From contig CANJRG010000023.1 in NCBI GenBank assembly GCA_947476745.1, positions 1 through 52,722 on the forward strand: a stretch of DNA of 52,722 bases, read 5' to 3'. The stretch is from Acidimicrobiia bacterium. Lineage in GTDB: Bacteria > Actinomycetota > Acidimicrobiia > Acidimicrobiales > CAIXPF01. The notes under the pieces are model-generated. The model saw nothing but the letters and a program-made list of their open reading frames with translations. It did not search any database and was not told where the DNA came from. The translations under genes and the position numbers were made by a program. This document shows, piece after piece, positions 40,105 through 48,082 of the stretch (positions are counted from its first letter, which is position 1; each line of letters starts with the position of its first letter).

Positions 40105-41265
40105 TCAGCCTGTCCGGCCGGACCCGTCGCCGGGCACCAGGAAGCCAGCGGCAACGGCCACCGCCGTCGCCGTCCAAAAGACCGGCCGGAACGAACCGGT
40201 GACGTCACCGATCAAACCACCGACCTGGGGTCCGGCCATGAGGCCGGCACCGAAGGCCAGCGTGGCCACTGCGTACGCAGCCCCGAAGCGTTCCGCCGAC
40301 AAGGCGTCGCTCATCCGTGCCGCCACCGTGGTCGGCACCCCGGTGAAGGCCAGCCCGAAGCACGCCGCGGCGATCACCGCCCACGGACGGGCCGTACAGC
40401 CGATCACCACGGCCGACAACGCCAGCAGCGCAAACCCCAGCCGCATGGCCTTCGTGCGGCCCCAACGATCGGCCAGGGGTCCGAACAGCGGCCCGCCGGC
40501 GATGGTCCCCGCCCCGAAACAGGAGAATGCGAAGGACGCCGCCGAGGTCGAGTAGCCACCGTCCTGTTTCAACACCGCCACCAGGAACGTCACCATCAAC
40601 GACATGGCGAAGCCGTAGAGGCCGTAGGTGACCAGCAGCCGTTGCCACCGGGGCACGTCGCGCATCGCCGCCAGCCCGCTGCCCGACCGGGCGCCGCTCG
40701 TCGCCACCCGCAGCCAGCGCAGACCGGCCAGCGCCACCGCCACGGCCAACGCCGTCTCGGCCCGGTACACCAGGCGCCAGTGGCCCTCGCCGGGTCCGGC
40801 ATGCAACGCCGAGGAGACCATGATCCCGAGCCCGATGCCGGCCCCGACCATGCCGATGGCGCTGCCCCGCCGCTCGGGGCCGACCTGCGAGGCCGCGATC
40901 GCCGGAACCGTCACCCACACCCCGGCAGCGAACAGTCCGGTCAGCAGCAGGGCGGCGAGCACCACCGGATAGCCCGGTGACCACGACAGCAACACCAGCC
41001 CGGCGGTCACCCCGGCAACGCCGAGCCGGGTGGTTCTGGACAATCCGACCCGGCCGACCAGCAGGCTCACCAGCAACGTCCCGGTGAGATAGGCCAGCAG
41101 GTTGGCCGAGCCGAGCGTACCGGCAAGTGTGTTGGACAGCCCGAGGTCGTCGCGCACCTCGGTGAACAGCAACGAGAACGTGAACCGACCGAAAGCCTGC
41201 GATACCGCGGCGGATGCCGCGGCCACCGCCAGGACGGGCCACACCCGCGACGCAGAGCGGTTCAT
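40105..41265 (-). CDS. MFS transporter (YbfB/YjiJ-like)
   Basis: 386 residues with about twelve hydrophobic segments in two halves of six. The N-terminal SQAFGRFTFSLLFTEVRDDLG followed by SANLLAYLTGTLL resembles the GFGRFAY-type opening of YbfB/YjiJ (MFS_4) transporters; the cytoplasmic loop GRVGLSRTTRLG is the motif A region, less conserved than usual, and a second ADRWGRTKAMRLG loop occurs in the C-terminal half. It is an inner-membrane secondary transporter, direction and substrate unknown. ATG 41265 overlaps, as ATGA, the stop of a possible eight-residue leader ORF. The crotonase gene at 41355 is divergent. Confidence 0.88.
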   Translation of the reverse strand: MNRSASRVWPVLAVAAASAAVSQAFGRFTFSLLFTEVRDDLGLSNTLAGTLGSANLLAYLTGTLLVSLLVGRVGLSRTTRLGVAGVTAGLVLLSWSPGYPVVLAALLLTGLFAAGVWVTVPAIAASQVGPERRGSAIGMVGAGIGLGIMVSSALHAGPGEGHWRLVYRAETALAVAVALAGLRWLRVATSGARSGSGLAAMRDVPRWQRLLVTYGLYGFAMSLMVTFLVAVLKQDGGYSTSAASFAFSCFGAGTIAGGPLFGPLADRWGRTKAMRLGFALLALSAVVIGCTARPWAVIAAACFGLAFTGVPTTVAARMSDALSAERFGAAYAVATLAFGAGLMAGPQVGGLIGDVTGSFRPVFWTATAVAVAAGFLVPGDGSGRTG

Positions 41266-41288
41266 ACCGAGCGGGTCACCTGGTTCAT
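41262..41288 (-). CDS. Possible leader peptide MNQVTRSV, leaderless and coupled to the MFS gene
   Basis: ATG 41288 lies eight bases after a TATCCT box (41297-41302, minus strand), the same relation seen at other leaderless starts. The eight-codon frame ends with TGA at 41262-41264, which overlaps the MFS start codon as ATGA. Translation of this short ORF would deliver ribosomes to the MFS start, which has only a weak GGTGA site of its own. Whether it is translated is not known. Confidence 0.4.
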   Translation of the reverse strand: MNQVTRSV

Positions 41289-41296
41289 CGCCACGG

Positions 41297-41302
41297 AGGA
41301 TA
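41297..41302 (-). promoter_or_regulatory. -10 box (TATCCT) upstream of the leader ORF and MFS gene
   Basis: TATCCT on the minus strand; transcription from it would start at or next to ATG 41288 and give a leader of about 23 nt before the MFS start codon. Confidence 0.45.
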
Positions 41303-41354
41303 CCGCCCGCCGAGCCGCTCCGAGCCCCGTCCCCGACGGTGCGAGACTGTGGTG

Positions 41355-42146
41355 ATGACCGCCATCCGTCTCGACGTCGAGGGCCACGTGGCCCGCATCA
41401 CCATCGACCGACCGCATCGCATGAACGCCTTCGACGACGACACCCACGTCGCCTTCAGCGAGATCATCGACCGCTTCGAACATGACGACGACCTCTGGGT
41501 CGCGGTCATCACCGGGGCCGGTGAACGTGCCTTCTGCGCCGGCCGAGACCTCAAGGCCACCGCCGCGATGAACGCGGCCTCACCCGAGGAGCAGGCCCGA
41601 TCGGCGGCGAAACGGGCCACGGCCCGGCGTATGCAGGACCGTTTCGACCTGGTGAAGCCCATCATCGCCCGGGTCAACGGGTTCGCCCTGGGCGGCGGCC
41701 TGGAGCTGGCCCTGGCCTGCGACATCATCGTCGCCGCGGACCATGCCGAGCTCGGCCTGCCCGAACCGCGCCGGGGCCTCATCGCGGGGGCCATGGGGGT
41801 GCACCGGCTACCGCGCCACATCCCCTACCACGTCGCCATGGGCCACCTGTTGACCGGCCGGCCGATGAGCGCGGCCCGGGCCTACGAGCTGGGCCTGGTC
41901 AACGAGGTCGTTCCCTACGCCGGTCTCGACGCTGCGGTCGACGCCTGGGTGGCCGACATCCTGGCCTGCTCCCCGGTGGCGGTGCGCGCCACCAAGCAGT
42001 CGGCCCTCGATGCGCTGCACCTGCCGCTGCGCGATGCCCATACCGAGGTCGCGCCCTGGGAGGCCCGTCGGCGCACCAGCGAGGACGCCAAGGAAGGACC
42101 GCGCGCCTTCAGCGAGAAACGACCGCCCCGCTGGAGCGGCAGCTGA
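41355..42146 (+). CDS. Enoyl-CoA hydratase/isomerase (crotonase) family protein
   Basis: 263 residues. Oxyanion-hole segments ERAFCAGRDLK and FALGGGLELALACDII are present, and both catalytic-Glu positions of the hydratases are kept: the Glu of GLELALACDII and the Glu of LGLPEPRRGLIAG. The C-terminal PRAFSEKRPPRWSG is the usual crotonase end. It is therefore a better hydratase candidate than the crotonase at 8036. GTG codons at 41349 and 41352 directly precede the chosen ATG, so the start may be one or two codons earlier. It is divergent from the MFS gene and converges with an alpha/beta hydrolase across a palindrome-rich gap. Confidence 0.92.
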   Translation: MTAIRLDVEGHVARITIDRPHRMNAFDDDTHVAFSEIIDRFEHDDDLWVAVITGAGERAFCAGRDLKATAAMNAASPEEQARSAAKRATARRMQDRFDLVKPIIARVNGFALGGGLELALACDIIVAADHAELGLPEPRRGLIAGAMGVHRLPRHIPYHVAMGHLLTGRPMSAARAYELGLVNEVVPYAGLDAAVDAWVADILACSPVAVRATKQSALDALHLPLRDAHTEVAPWEARRRTSEDAKEGPRAFSEKRPPRWSGS

Positions 42147-42149
42147 ACC

Positions 42150-42234
42150 AGACCATACGGACTGGTACGGCAGAACAACATACCGTACGGTGCGGCACCA
42201 TACCGTACATACCATACCGTATGATGCGGCACCG
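42150..42234. repeat. Cluster of ACCATACCG/ACCGTACGGT palindromic elements
   Basis: The whole 96-bp gap between convergent genes consists of related short elements: GACCATACGG at 42151, CATACCGTACGGT at 42179-42191 (containing the perfect palindrome ACCGTACGGT), then ACCATACCGTACATACC and ATACCGTATGAT up to about 42225. They share the motif of the arrays at 94-201 and 3764. Confidence 0.7.
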
Positions 42235-42242
42235 GGCGCGGT

Positions 42243-42929
42243 TCACGCCAGCAGCAACGCGACCAGCTCGTCGGGGGTGGAGAGCATCGGGTAATGGCCG
42301 GTGTCGAGCTCGGCCCAGACGGCCCCGAGGCGCTCGGCGGTGCGGCGCTGGTGGGCCTCGGGCGGGTTGACCGCCCGGGTGCAACGCACCACCAGGGCGT
42401 CCCACGGCAGCGACCAGAACCGTTCGAGGTGCATCGGCTCGGCCATGGCGGCCACCGGGTGCGGGCAGTAGCGGGCCAGCGCCCAGCTGCGCAGCGGCTC
42501 GTCGAACTCGGCGAACAGCCGGGTCTCGGCGTCGTGCCGGGTGGGCCCGGCAGCGAGCTCGTCGCCGGTCACCGCCGGTCGGGAGACGATGGCGTCGAGC
42601 CGCTCGCCGTCGTCGGGGGCCAACGCATCGACGAACGCAAGCCGCCCCACCCGCTCCGGCGCGAGCTCCGCGGCCCGGCTGATGACCATCCCACCGGAGC
42701 TGGTCCCGACCAGGGTCACCTCGCGCAGGTCCTCATAGAACAGCAGGGCGGCGATCTCGGTGGCATGGGTGTCGTTGGTGATCCCCGCCCGCAGGCTGCC
42801 ACGGCGTTCCGCACAGCCGTCGAGGGTCGGGGCGTACACGGTTTGCCCGGCAGCGCGCAGCAACGTTGCGACCGGCTGCCAGATCCAGCCACCCTGGTAG
42901 GCCCCGTGCACCAACACGTACGTGGTCAT
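42243..42929 (-). CDS. Alpha/beta hydrolase (EstC/salicylate-esterase-like)
   Basis: 228 residues. The N-terminal TYVLVHGAYQGGWIWQPVA is the hallmark of the EstC / plant methylesterase-like group, the nucleophile is Ser77 in LVGTSSGGMVI, and the base His is in ELDTGHYPML at the C-terminus; an acid Asp lies in the LAFVDALAPDDGE region or later. Cytosolic. It should cleave a small ester. ATG 42929 has a GAGGGGG ribosome site; the divergent DUF2889 gene starts 132 bp away. It is the first of four alpha/beta hydrolases on this strand up to 47506. Confidence 0.9.
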   Translation of the reverse strand: MTTYVLVHGAYQGGWIWQPVATLLRAAGQTVYAPTLDGCAERRGSLRAGITNDTHATEIAALLFYEDLREVTLVGTSSGGMVISRAAELAPERVGRLAFVDALAPDDGERLDAIVSRPAVTGDELAAGPTRHDAETRLFAEFDEPLRSWALARYCPHPVAAMAEPMHLERFWSLPWDALVVRCTRAVNPPEAHQRRTAERLGAVWAELDTGHYPMLSTPDELVALLLA

Positions 42930-43047
42930 CGCCGTCCCCCTCGTCAGCCCGGCGACGAAGGTTCGACTCGCCGGTGACCGGCAGGCTACGCCGCCATGGC
43001 CGGGACACGCTGCCGGCGTCGTTGCGGGACCGCACCCAGCCCGCCGC

Positions 43048-43053
43048 TAACGT
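43048..43053 (+). promoter_or_regulatory. Leaderless -10 box (TAACGT) of the DUF2889 gene
   Basis: TAACGT is followed by eight bases and the GTG at 43062. It supports that GTG as the start rather than the ATG at 42996 upstream of the box. Confidence 0.5.
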
Positions 43054-43061
43054 TTCGTGCC

Positions 43062-43688
43062 GTGTCGAGACGGCTGAACATCCACAACCGGACCTACCAG
43101 ACCGAGGCCTTCGCCGAAGACGACGGCCGCCTGCGGGTGGTCGGACGGCTCACCGACATCAAGCCGATCGGACTCGGTCCCGAGGACGGCGAGCCGCTGG
43201 TCGTGCACGACATGACCCTCGAGCTGCTGGTCGAGATCCCCAGCTTCGAGATCGTGGACGTGACCGCGGTGATGCACACCCACCCCTACGAACTGTGCAC
43301 GTCGATCCTGCCCGACTACCGGGCCATGATCGGGTTGTCGGTGGCCCGGGGGTTCCTCAACGAGGTGCGCCGGCTCTACGGCGGCCCCCGGGGCTGCTCG
43401 CACCTGACTGCCCTGGTCCAAGCCATGGCCCCGGTCGCGGTCCAGGCCAGCTGGGCCCTGGTCAACCTCTCGACGCCCTTGGAGTTGCTGGCGGCGGGCC
43501 CGGCCAGCGACGAGGCTGAACGCGAGCGCCGGGTGCGGATGAACACCAACACCTGTCACGTCTGGCGGGAGGGTGGCGACCACCTCGAGGCGGTGCTGAC
43601 CGGCGACGGCGATGCCCGGCCGGGCTGGATGCGCGAACGGTTCGTCGAGCTCGGGTTCGAACCGTCGGGGAACCCGGTCGGGGGCTGA
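43062..43688 (+). CDS. DUF2889 domain protein
   Basis: 208 residues from GTG 43062 (frame open from 42996). It follows the DUF2889 layout: NIHNRTYQTEAFAEDDGRL at the start, EPLVVHDMTLELLVEIPSFEIVDVTA in the middle, then a conserved Cys/Tyr region PYELCTSILPDYRAMIGLS, GFLNEVRRLYGGPRGCSHL and a helical end. The HDM and GCSHL motifs are the best markers. No function is established for the family; its members are often near CoA-dependent and MFS genes in actinobacteria and proteobacteria. The leaderless start agrees with a monocistronic gene, closed by a hairpin over its stop codon. Confidence 0.85.
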   Translation: MSRRLNIHNRTYQTEAFAEDDGRLRVVGRLTDIKPIGLGPEDGEPLVVHDMTLELLVEIPSFEIVDVTAVMHTHPYELCTSILPDYRAMIGLSVARGFLNEVRRLYGGPRGCSHLTALVQAMAPVAVQASWALVNLSTPLELLAAGPASDEAERERRVRMNTNTCHVWREGGDHLEAVLTGDGDARPGWMRERFVELGFEPSGNPVGG

Positions 43689-43702
43689 CACCCCGACCGG
43701 GT
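43672..43702. terminator. Hairpin overlapping the stop codon of the DUF2889 gene
   Basis: ACCCGGTCGGGG (43672-43683) and CCCCGACCGGGT (43691-43702) form a perfect 12-bp stem. The loop contains the TGA stop codon, so the stem includes the last codons. Confidence 0.65.
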
Positions 43703-43714
43703 CCGCGCCGCGGC

Positions 43715-45511
43715 TCAGCGGGGGATGACCGGCAGCACCACCGCCGAGGGCCGGTCACGGTCGTGGAAGATCTGCTGTCGGGCCACGACTCCCGAGGTGC
43801 CCTCGCCGAAGGCCGCCCCGGTGTTGAGGTTGCGATCGAAACGCGGGAAGTTCGAGGAGCTGATCTCCACCCGGATGCGGTGGCCGGGCAGGAACACGTT
43901 GGACGTGGCCCACAGGTCGATGGTGAAGCGGTACGGACGGCCCGGCTCCATCAGCTCCGGCGTCTCGGCGGAGTCGCGGTAACGGGCCCGGATAATGCCG
44001 TCGAGCAGGTTCATGGCATACCCGTCGGGCCGCACGTCGACCAGCTTGGCGGTGAAGTCGGTGTCGACCGCACTCGAGGATGCCCACAGCTCGACGGTGA
44101 CCGGCCCGGTGATCTCCATCGGCCGGGTCATCGGCTCGGACGTGAACACCAGCACGTCGGGCCGCTCCTCGACCGGGCGCTGGTCCTGCACGCCCATGTC
44201 GATGATGAGGTTGTTGCCACCCATCGAGGGCACCGGATCGGCCGGGTCGTAGGTGAAGGCGTCGTGCGCTTCGTCGCCGGGCGGCAACATCGACAGCACG
44301 CCGTCGCCGTTTGCGGTGGCCGCCTCGCCGTCACTGTGCAGGTACCAGCGCACCGCCCGCATGGTCGGCGGCGGCCAGTCGGCCAGGGACTGCCAACGGT
44401 TCTCACCCAGGGTGAACACGCTGACCGGCGGCTCGTCCATGATCCCGTTGTCGGCGTCCTTGAGCCAGTGGTCGAACCAGCGCAGCAGGATCCGGTTGAG
44501 GTCGATGAGGGCCTCGTCGCCGAAGTCGATGTCGCCGGCGCCGCGGCTGCTGGGCACGCTGTAGGGCAGCAGGTGGCCCCACGGTCCGATGATGAGCCGC
44601 TGGCCGTCGCGGGCCACGGCATGCTCGCTGTGGTCCTTGATCGAGCGGTAGGCGTTCGGTCCGCCCTCGGCGAAGATGTCGTACCACGAGGTCACGTGCA
44701 GCATCGGCACGCTGATGCTGCGGGCGTGGCGGTTGACGTTGGCCCGGTGCCAATACGGCCCGTCGTCGGCGTGGGCGATGTGCTCGGCGAAGTACGGCGC
44801 GGTCTCCGCCAGCAGATCCCCCCAGTCCTTGATGGGCAGGTGCGCGAACCATTCGGCGGTCAGCGGCGTGGTGAAGTTCAAGCCCTTCGCAGTCTGGCGG
44901 ATCTGGGCGTACTCGCCGTCGACGTAGGACATCACCCGCTCGACGAGGTCTTCGCGGCCGGCCCGGCGCAGCGTGTCGCGACCCTTGAAGATGGCGTAGG
45001 GCACCATCCAGCCCCACAGCGACGCCCCGCCGGTGTGGTAGATCCAACTCTGGTGGTAGTCGGAGGAGGCCGACACCGGGGCCATCACCCGCAACGACGG
45101 CGGCATCGGGTCGTTGCAGGCGATCAGGTACTGGGTGAGCCCCAGATACGACTGTCCGGTGGTGCCCACCCGGCCGTCCGACCAGGGCAGCCGGGCGGCC
45201 CATTCCACTGCGTCGTAGCCGTCGGCGGCTTCCTGGAAGATGGTGTCGTAGTTGCCCTCGGAGGCGAAGCGGCCCCGGCAGTCCTGGGTCACCGACACGT
45301 AGCCATAGCGGGCGAAGAACGTGTTCGGGCCGTTGGGGTCGGTCGAGCCGCTCTTGCCGTAGGGGGTGCGCGACAGCAGCACCGGGAAGCGGCCCGGCAC
45401 GTCGGGGCGCACGATGTCGGCGTAGAGGGTCGCCCCGTCCCGGGTGGTCATCGGGACGTCCTTCTCGGTGACGACCCGGTACTGCCGGTGGGCGGGAACG
45501 ATCAGGGACAT
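43715..45511 (-). CDS. CocE/NonD family hydrolase (X-Pro dipeptidyl-peptidase S15-like)
   Basis: 598 residues. The alpha/beta hydrolase core begins VPMTTRDGATLYADIVRP and LLSRTPYGKSG; the nucleophile is in GTTGQSYLGLTQYL (G-x-S-Y-x-G), the acid Asp in HVTSWYDIFAEG and the base His in IGPWGHLLPY. The last third (from about 380) is the jelly-roll domain typical of CocE (FTSEPMTRPMEITGPV, RIRVEISSSNFPRFDRN). Such enzymes cleave esters such as cocaine, or acyl-peptides and related amides. No signal peptide, so it is cytosolic. It starts 30 bp after the HSL-type hydrolase stop, probably in one operon with it. Confidence 0.94.
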   Translation of the reverse strand: MSLIVPAHRQYRVVTEKDVPMTTRDGATLYADIVRPDVPGRFPVLLSRTPYGKSGSTDPNGPNTFFARYGYVSVTQDCRGRFASEGNYDTIFQEAADGYDAVEWAARLPWSDGRVGTTGQSYLGLTQYLIACNDPMPPSLRVMAPVSASSDYHQSWIYHTGGASLWGWMVPYAIFKGRDTLRRAGREDLVERVMSYVDGEYAQIRQTAKGLNFTTPLTAEWFAHLPIKDWGDLLAETAPYFAEHIAHADDGPYWHRANVNRHARSISVPMLHVTSWYDIFAEGGPNAYRSIKDHSEHAVARDGQRLIIGPWGHLLPYSVPSSRGAGDIDFGDEALIDLNRILLRWFDHWLKDADNGIMDEPPVSVFTLGENRWQSLADWPPPTMRAVRWYLHSDGEAATANGDGVLSMLPPGDEAHDAFTYDPADPVPSMGGNNLIIDMGVQDQRPVEERPDVLVFTSEPMTRPMEITGPVTVELWASSSAVDTDFTAKLVDVRPDGYAMNLLDGIIRARYRDSAETPELMEPGRPYRFTIDLWATSNVFLPGHRIRVEISSSNFPRFDRNLNTGAAFGEGTSGVVARQQIFHDRDRPSAVVLPVIPR

Positions 45512-45541
45512 GGTCTTCCTCCTGGAATCGGGTGACGTGGT

Positions 45542-46489
45542 TCAGGCCTGCCCGATACGGGCGGCCAACCAGTCGTTGAGGTCTCGACGGGCCTGACGGG
45601 CCGCAGCGGCACCGGGGGCGAAGCCCTCAAACCCGTGCGGTGCACCGGGATAGACGTGCAGCTCGACCGGAACGCCGCACTGGTTGAGCCGCTGGGCGTA
45701 GGCGATGTCCTCGTCGCAGAACCCGTCGAGGGTACCGACCATGATGTAGGTGGGCGGCAGACCCGACAGGTCGGTGGCCCGGGCCGGGGCGGCGGTGTAG
45801 GGCACCTCATCTGCGCCGAACAGGTCGCCGAGGTACGACGACCAGCCGAAGTGGTTCGAGGCGGGATCCCACACCGGCACGTCCCAGTTGGCGGTGACGC
45901 TGGTGCGGGTGTCGTCGATCATCGGGTAGATCAGCAGCTGGTAGTCGATCGGGAACTCGGCACGGTCACGCACCAACAGGCCGAGCCCGGCGGCCAGGCC
46001 GCCACCACCGCTGGGTCCGCCGATGCCGACCCGGCCGCTGTCGACACCGATCTCGGCACCGTGCTCCTTGAGCCACTTCAGCCCGGCGTAGCAGTCCTCC
46101 AGCGGGGCGGGATAGGGGTTCTCCGGGGCCAGGCGGTACTGCACCGCGACACCGACCACGTCGAAGCGTTGGCACCAGCGGTCGAAGCGCAGGTCGTCCT
46201 GTTCGGGCGCGCCGAGGACGTAACCGCCGCCATGGATCCAGAACAGGCAGGGCAGATCGCCCTCGAGGCCGGCTCGACGATGGACACGCAGGCGGACGTC
46301 GGGGGCGCCATCGGGGCCGGGCACGGTGATGTCGGTGCGGGTCACCGCATCGGACAGGGGAACCTGGGCGTTCAGCTGCAACCGGTCGGACCGGATCTTG
46401 GACAGGTTCGTGGCGTTCACCGAGCCGAGGCGCGGGCCCTTCTCGAGGGCGGCGCGGATTTCCGGGTCGTAGTACGGCTGCGCTTTCAT
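45542..46489 (-). CDS. HSL-family alpha/beta hydrolase
   Basis: 315 residues from ATG 46489. Oxyanion motif HGGG in LFWIHGGGYVLGAP, nucleophile in GIGGPSGGGGLAAGL (G-P-S-G-G), acid Asp in VGTLDGFCDED and base His in YPGAPHGFEGFAPG. VAVQYRLAPENPYPAPLED is the typical YRLAPE segment. A short-chain ester or acyl-CoA/acyl-polyol substrate is expected. The frame runs to 46564, but ATG 46489 is preceded at six bases by TACGGT, consistent with a leaderless start. The CocE-like gene follows within 30 bp, suggesting an ester-degradation unit. Confidence 0.93.
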   Translation of the reverse strand: MKAQPYYDPEIRAALEKGPRLGSVNATNLSKIRSDRLQLNAQVPLSDAVTRTDITVPGPDGAPDVRLRVHRRAGLEGDLPCLFWIHGGGYVLGAPEQDDLRFDRWCQRFDVVGVAVQYRLAPENPYPAPLEDCYAGLKWLKEHGAEIGVDSGRVGIGGPSGGGGLAAGLGLLVRDRAEFPIDYQLLIYPMIDDTRTSVTANWDVPVWDPASNHFGWSSYLGDLFGADEVPYTAAPARATDLSGLPPTYIMVGTLDGFCDEDIAYAQRLNQCGVPVELHVYPGAPHGFEGFAPGAAAARQARRDLNDWLAARIGQA

Positions 46490-46495
46490 GGCCAC

Positions 46496-46501
46496 ACCGT
46501 A
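46496..46501 (-). promoter_or_regulatory. Leaderless -10 box (TACGGT) of the HSL-family hydrolase
   Basis: On the minus strand TACGGT, GTGGCC, ATG at 46489. The GTACCG-rich repeat block lies directly upstream, across the expected -35 position. Confidence 0.5.
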
Positions 46502-46514
46502 GATGCCCCCGCCC

Positions 46515-46580
46515 CGTACCGCCCGGTAGGTTCGCCGTACCGGACCGTACCGAACCGTACCCACGCTATCGGGCGGTACC
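46515..46580. repeat. Block of recurring GTACCG/CGGTAC elements
   Basis: Within 66 bp, CGTACCG-type elements occur about five times in both orientations (for example CCGTACCGGACCGTACCG near 46535), including a GGTACC palindrome at 46576. It occupies the region upstream of a leaderless promoter; beyond it, to 46645, the gap holds CCCGTCCCCG-type simple sequence and no gene. Confidence 0.55.
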
Positions 46581-46645
46581 GGTCGCCGTGCCGGCCCGTC
46601 CCCGACCCGTCCCCGGCCCGAACGCTCCAGCGGCCGGCCGGGCGC

Positions 46646-47506
46646 TCAGGGCCGGAGATGGGTCACGAACCAACTGCGGGCGGCGTCGACCGCCGGCTCG
46701 AGGAAGGACAGGTACGGGTCGTAGTGGCGGCAGTCGAGCTCGACCAACTGCTTCGGCTCGCCGGCCAGGGCGAAGGCCTCGCGCTGCCACGCGGTGGGGG
46801 TCTGGGTGTCGTTGGTGGCGATCACCATCAGCAGCGGTGTGGGGGCGATACGGGCGATGAACGCCTCCGGCTCGTACTCCCGCAGCAGCTCGAAGCTGCG
46901 CAGCGTGACCTCGTTGGCGTAGGTCCCGTCGTCGGTGGCCAGCACCCATTCCTCGGTCTCGCTGCCGGGGCCCGCGGCTTTCACCGTCTGCGGGGCCTCA
47001 CCACGGGCCCGGGCGGCGCGGTCCTCGACGAGACGGCCGGCGAAACGCTCGCGAGCCCGCTCCGGCACCCATGCCTCGTAGGTGGCGTTGCCGCGAACCA
47101 GCGGCACCTGGGACACCACCGCGGCGACCCGCCGGTCGAGCGCGGTGGCCGTCAGCACGTGGCCACCGGCGTAACTGGTGCCCCACAGACCGATACGGGC
47201 CGCATCGACGTCGTCGCGAGCGGCCACCCAGGTGATCACGTCGCGCATGTCGTGCACCTGCTGCCACGGGTCGCTCTCGTGGCGGACCGAACCGCCGCTG
47301 GTGCCGTAGTTGCGATGGTCGTAGGCCACGGTCACCAACCCGGCCTCGGCGAGGGCCCGGGCCACCGGGTCGAGGCCCATCACCTTCAGCGCTGAGAACC
47401 CGTGGCTGAGCACCACCGCGGGATGCGGTCCCGGCCCCTGCGGTTGGTACAACCAACCGGCGAGCTCCACGCCGTCACCGGTGGGGATGCGAACGTCACT
47501 GCGCAT
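46646..47506 (-). CDS. Alpha/beta hydrolase (dienelactone-hydrolase/S15-like)
   Basis: 286 residues. RIPTGDGVELAGWLYQPQG and AVVLSHGFSALKVMGLD form the first strands and oxyanion region, AYDHRNYGTSGG the next turn, the nucleophile is in GLWGTSYAGGHVL, the probable acid Asp in VIATNDTQTP and the base His in LDCRHYDPYLS. The GTSYAGG elbow and this order match bacterial proteins annotated as X-Pro dipeptidyl-peptidase-like or dienelactone-hydrolase-like. AGGAG precedes the ATG. It lies 156 bp upstream of the HSL-type hydrolase and is divergent from the VOC gene at 47645. Confidence 0.9.
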   Translation of the reverse strand: MRSDVRIPTGDGVELAGWLYQPQGPGPHPAVVLSHGFSALKVMGLDPVARALAEAGLVTVAYDHRNYGTSGGSVRHESDPWQQVHDMRDVITWVAARDDVDAARIGLWGTSYAGGHVLTATALDRRVAAVVSQVPLVRGNATYEAWVPERARERFAGRLVEDRAARARGEAPQTVKAAGPGSETEEWVLATDDGTYANEVTLRSFELLREYEPEAFIARIAPTPLLMVIATNDTQTPTAWQREAFALAGEPKQLVELDCRHYDPYLSFLEPAVDAARSWFVTHLRP

Positions 47507-47644
47507 GTCGACTCCTGTCGCTCCGAACCGTCACAGCCTCGCGCACCGGCACGACGCCGCGCGCCGGACCGCGCCGTGCTCGCTCGTCGTGCCAGGATGG
47601 ACTCGCGCCCGGCACCGTGGACGGGCCGCGAACGAGGAGGACCC

Positions 47645-48061
47645 ATGGGACGCATCGCCGGTTTCGACCACCTGGCCATCACCGCAGCGGACCCCGAGCA
47701 GACGATGGCGTTCTACCGGGACGTGCTCGGCGCCGAGGTGCTCTACGAGGACCAGTGGCGGGCCGGGAAGATCCCCGTCTACACCCTGCAGGTCGGCGCC
47801 AACCGGATCAACGTCCACGACCCGGTGCGTGATGCTCTACTTCCCGGCCATCTGGTGGCCGGTACACCGCTGCCCGGCTCGGAGGACTTCTGTTTCCGTT
47901 GGGAGGGCCCCATCAGCGAGGCCATCGAGCTGCTCGAACGCCACGGGGTCCCCATCGTCGAGGGGCCGGTGTTCCGGCTGGCCTCCAACAACGCCAAGGC
48001 CACGTCGGTGTACTTCAACGACCCCGACGGCAACCTCCTCGAGCTGCTCACCGTCGACTGA
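47645..48061 (+). CDS. VOC family protein (single-module glyoxalase/bleomycin-resistance fold)
   Basis: 138 residues, the size of a single VOC chain. It starts RIAGFDHLAITAADPEQTMAFYRDVLG with His9 as the first metal ligand, has a second likely ligand His in ANRINVHDP, and ends with SVYFNDPDGNLLELLTVD providing the Glu. Sequences of this kind include glyoxalase I-like and fosfomycin/bleomycin-binding proteins as well as extradiol-like enzymes. ATG 47645 has a GAGGAGG ribosome site. The stop is 21 bp before the ribokinase-like gene, so the two are probably co-transcribed although no metabolic link is obvious. Confidence 0.9.
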   Translation: MGRIAGFDHLAITAADPEQTMAFYRDVLGAEVLYEDQWRAGKIPVYTLQVGANRINVHDPVRDALLPGHLVAGTPLPGSEDFCFRWEGPISEAIELLERHGVPIVEGPVFRLASNNAKATSVYFNDPDGNLLELLTVD

Positions 48062-48082
48062 GCCGGCCTCACCCCACCGACC

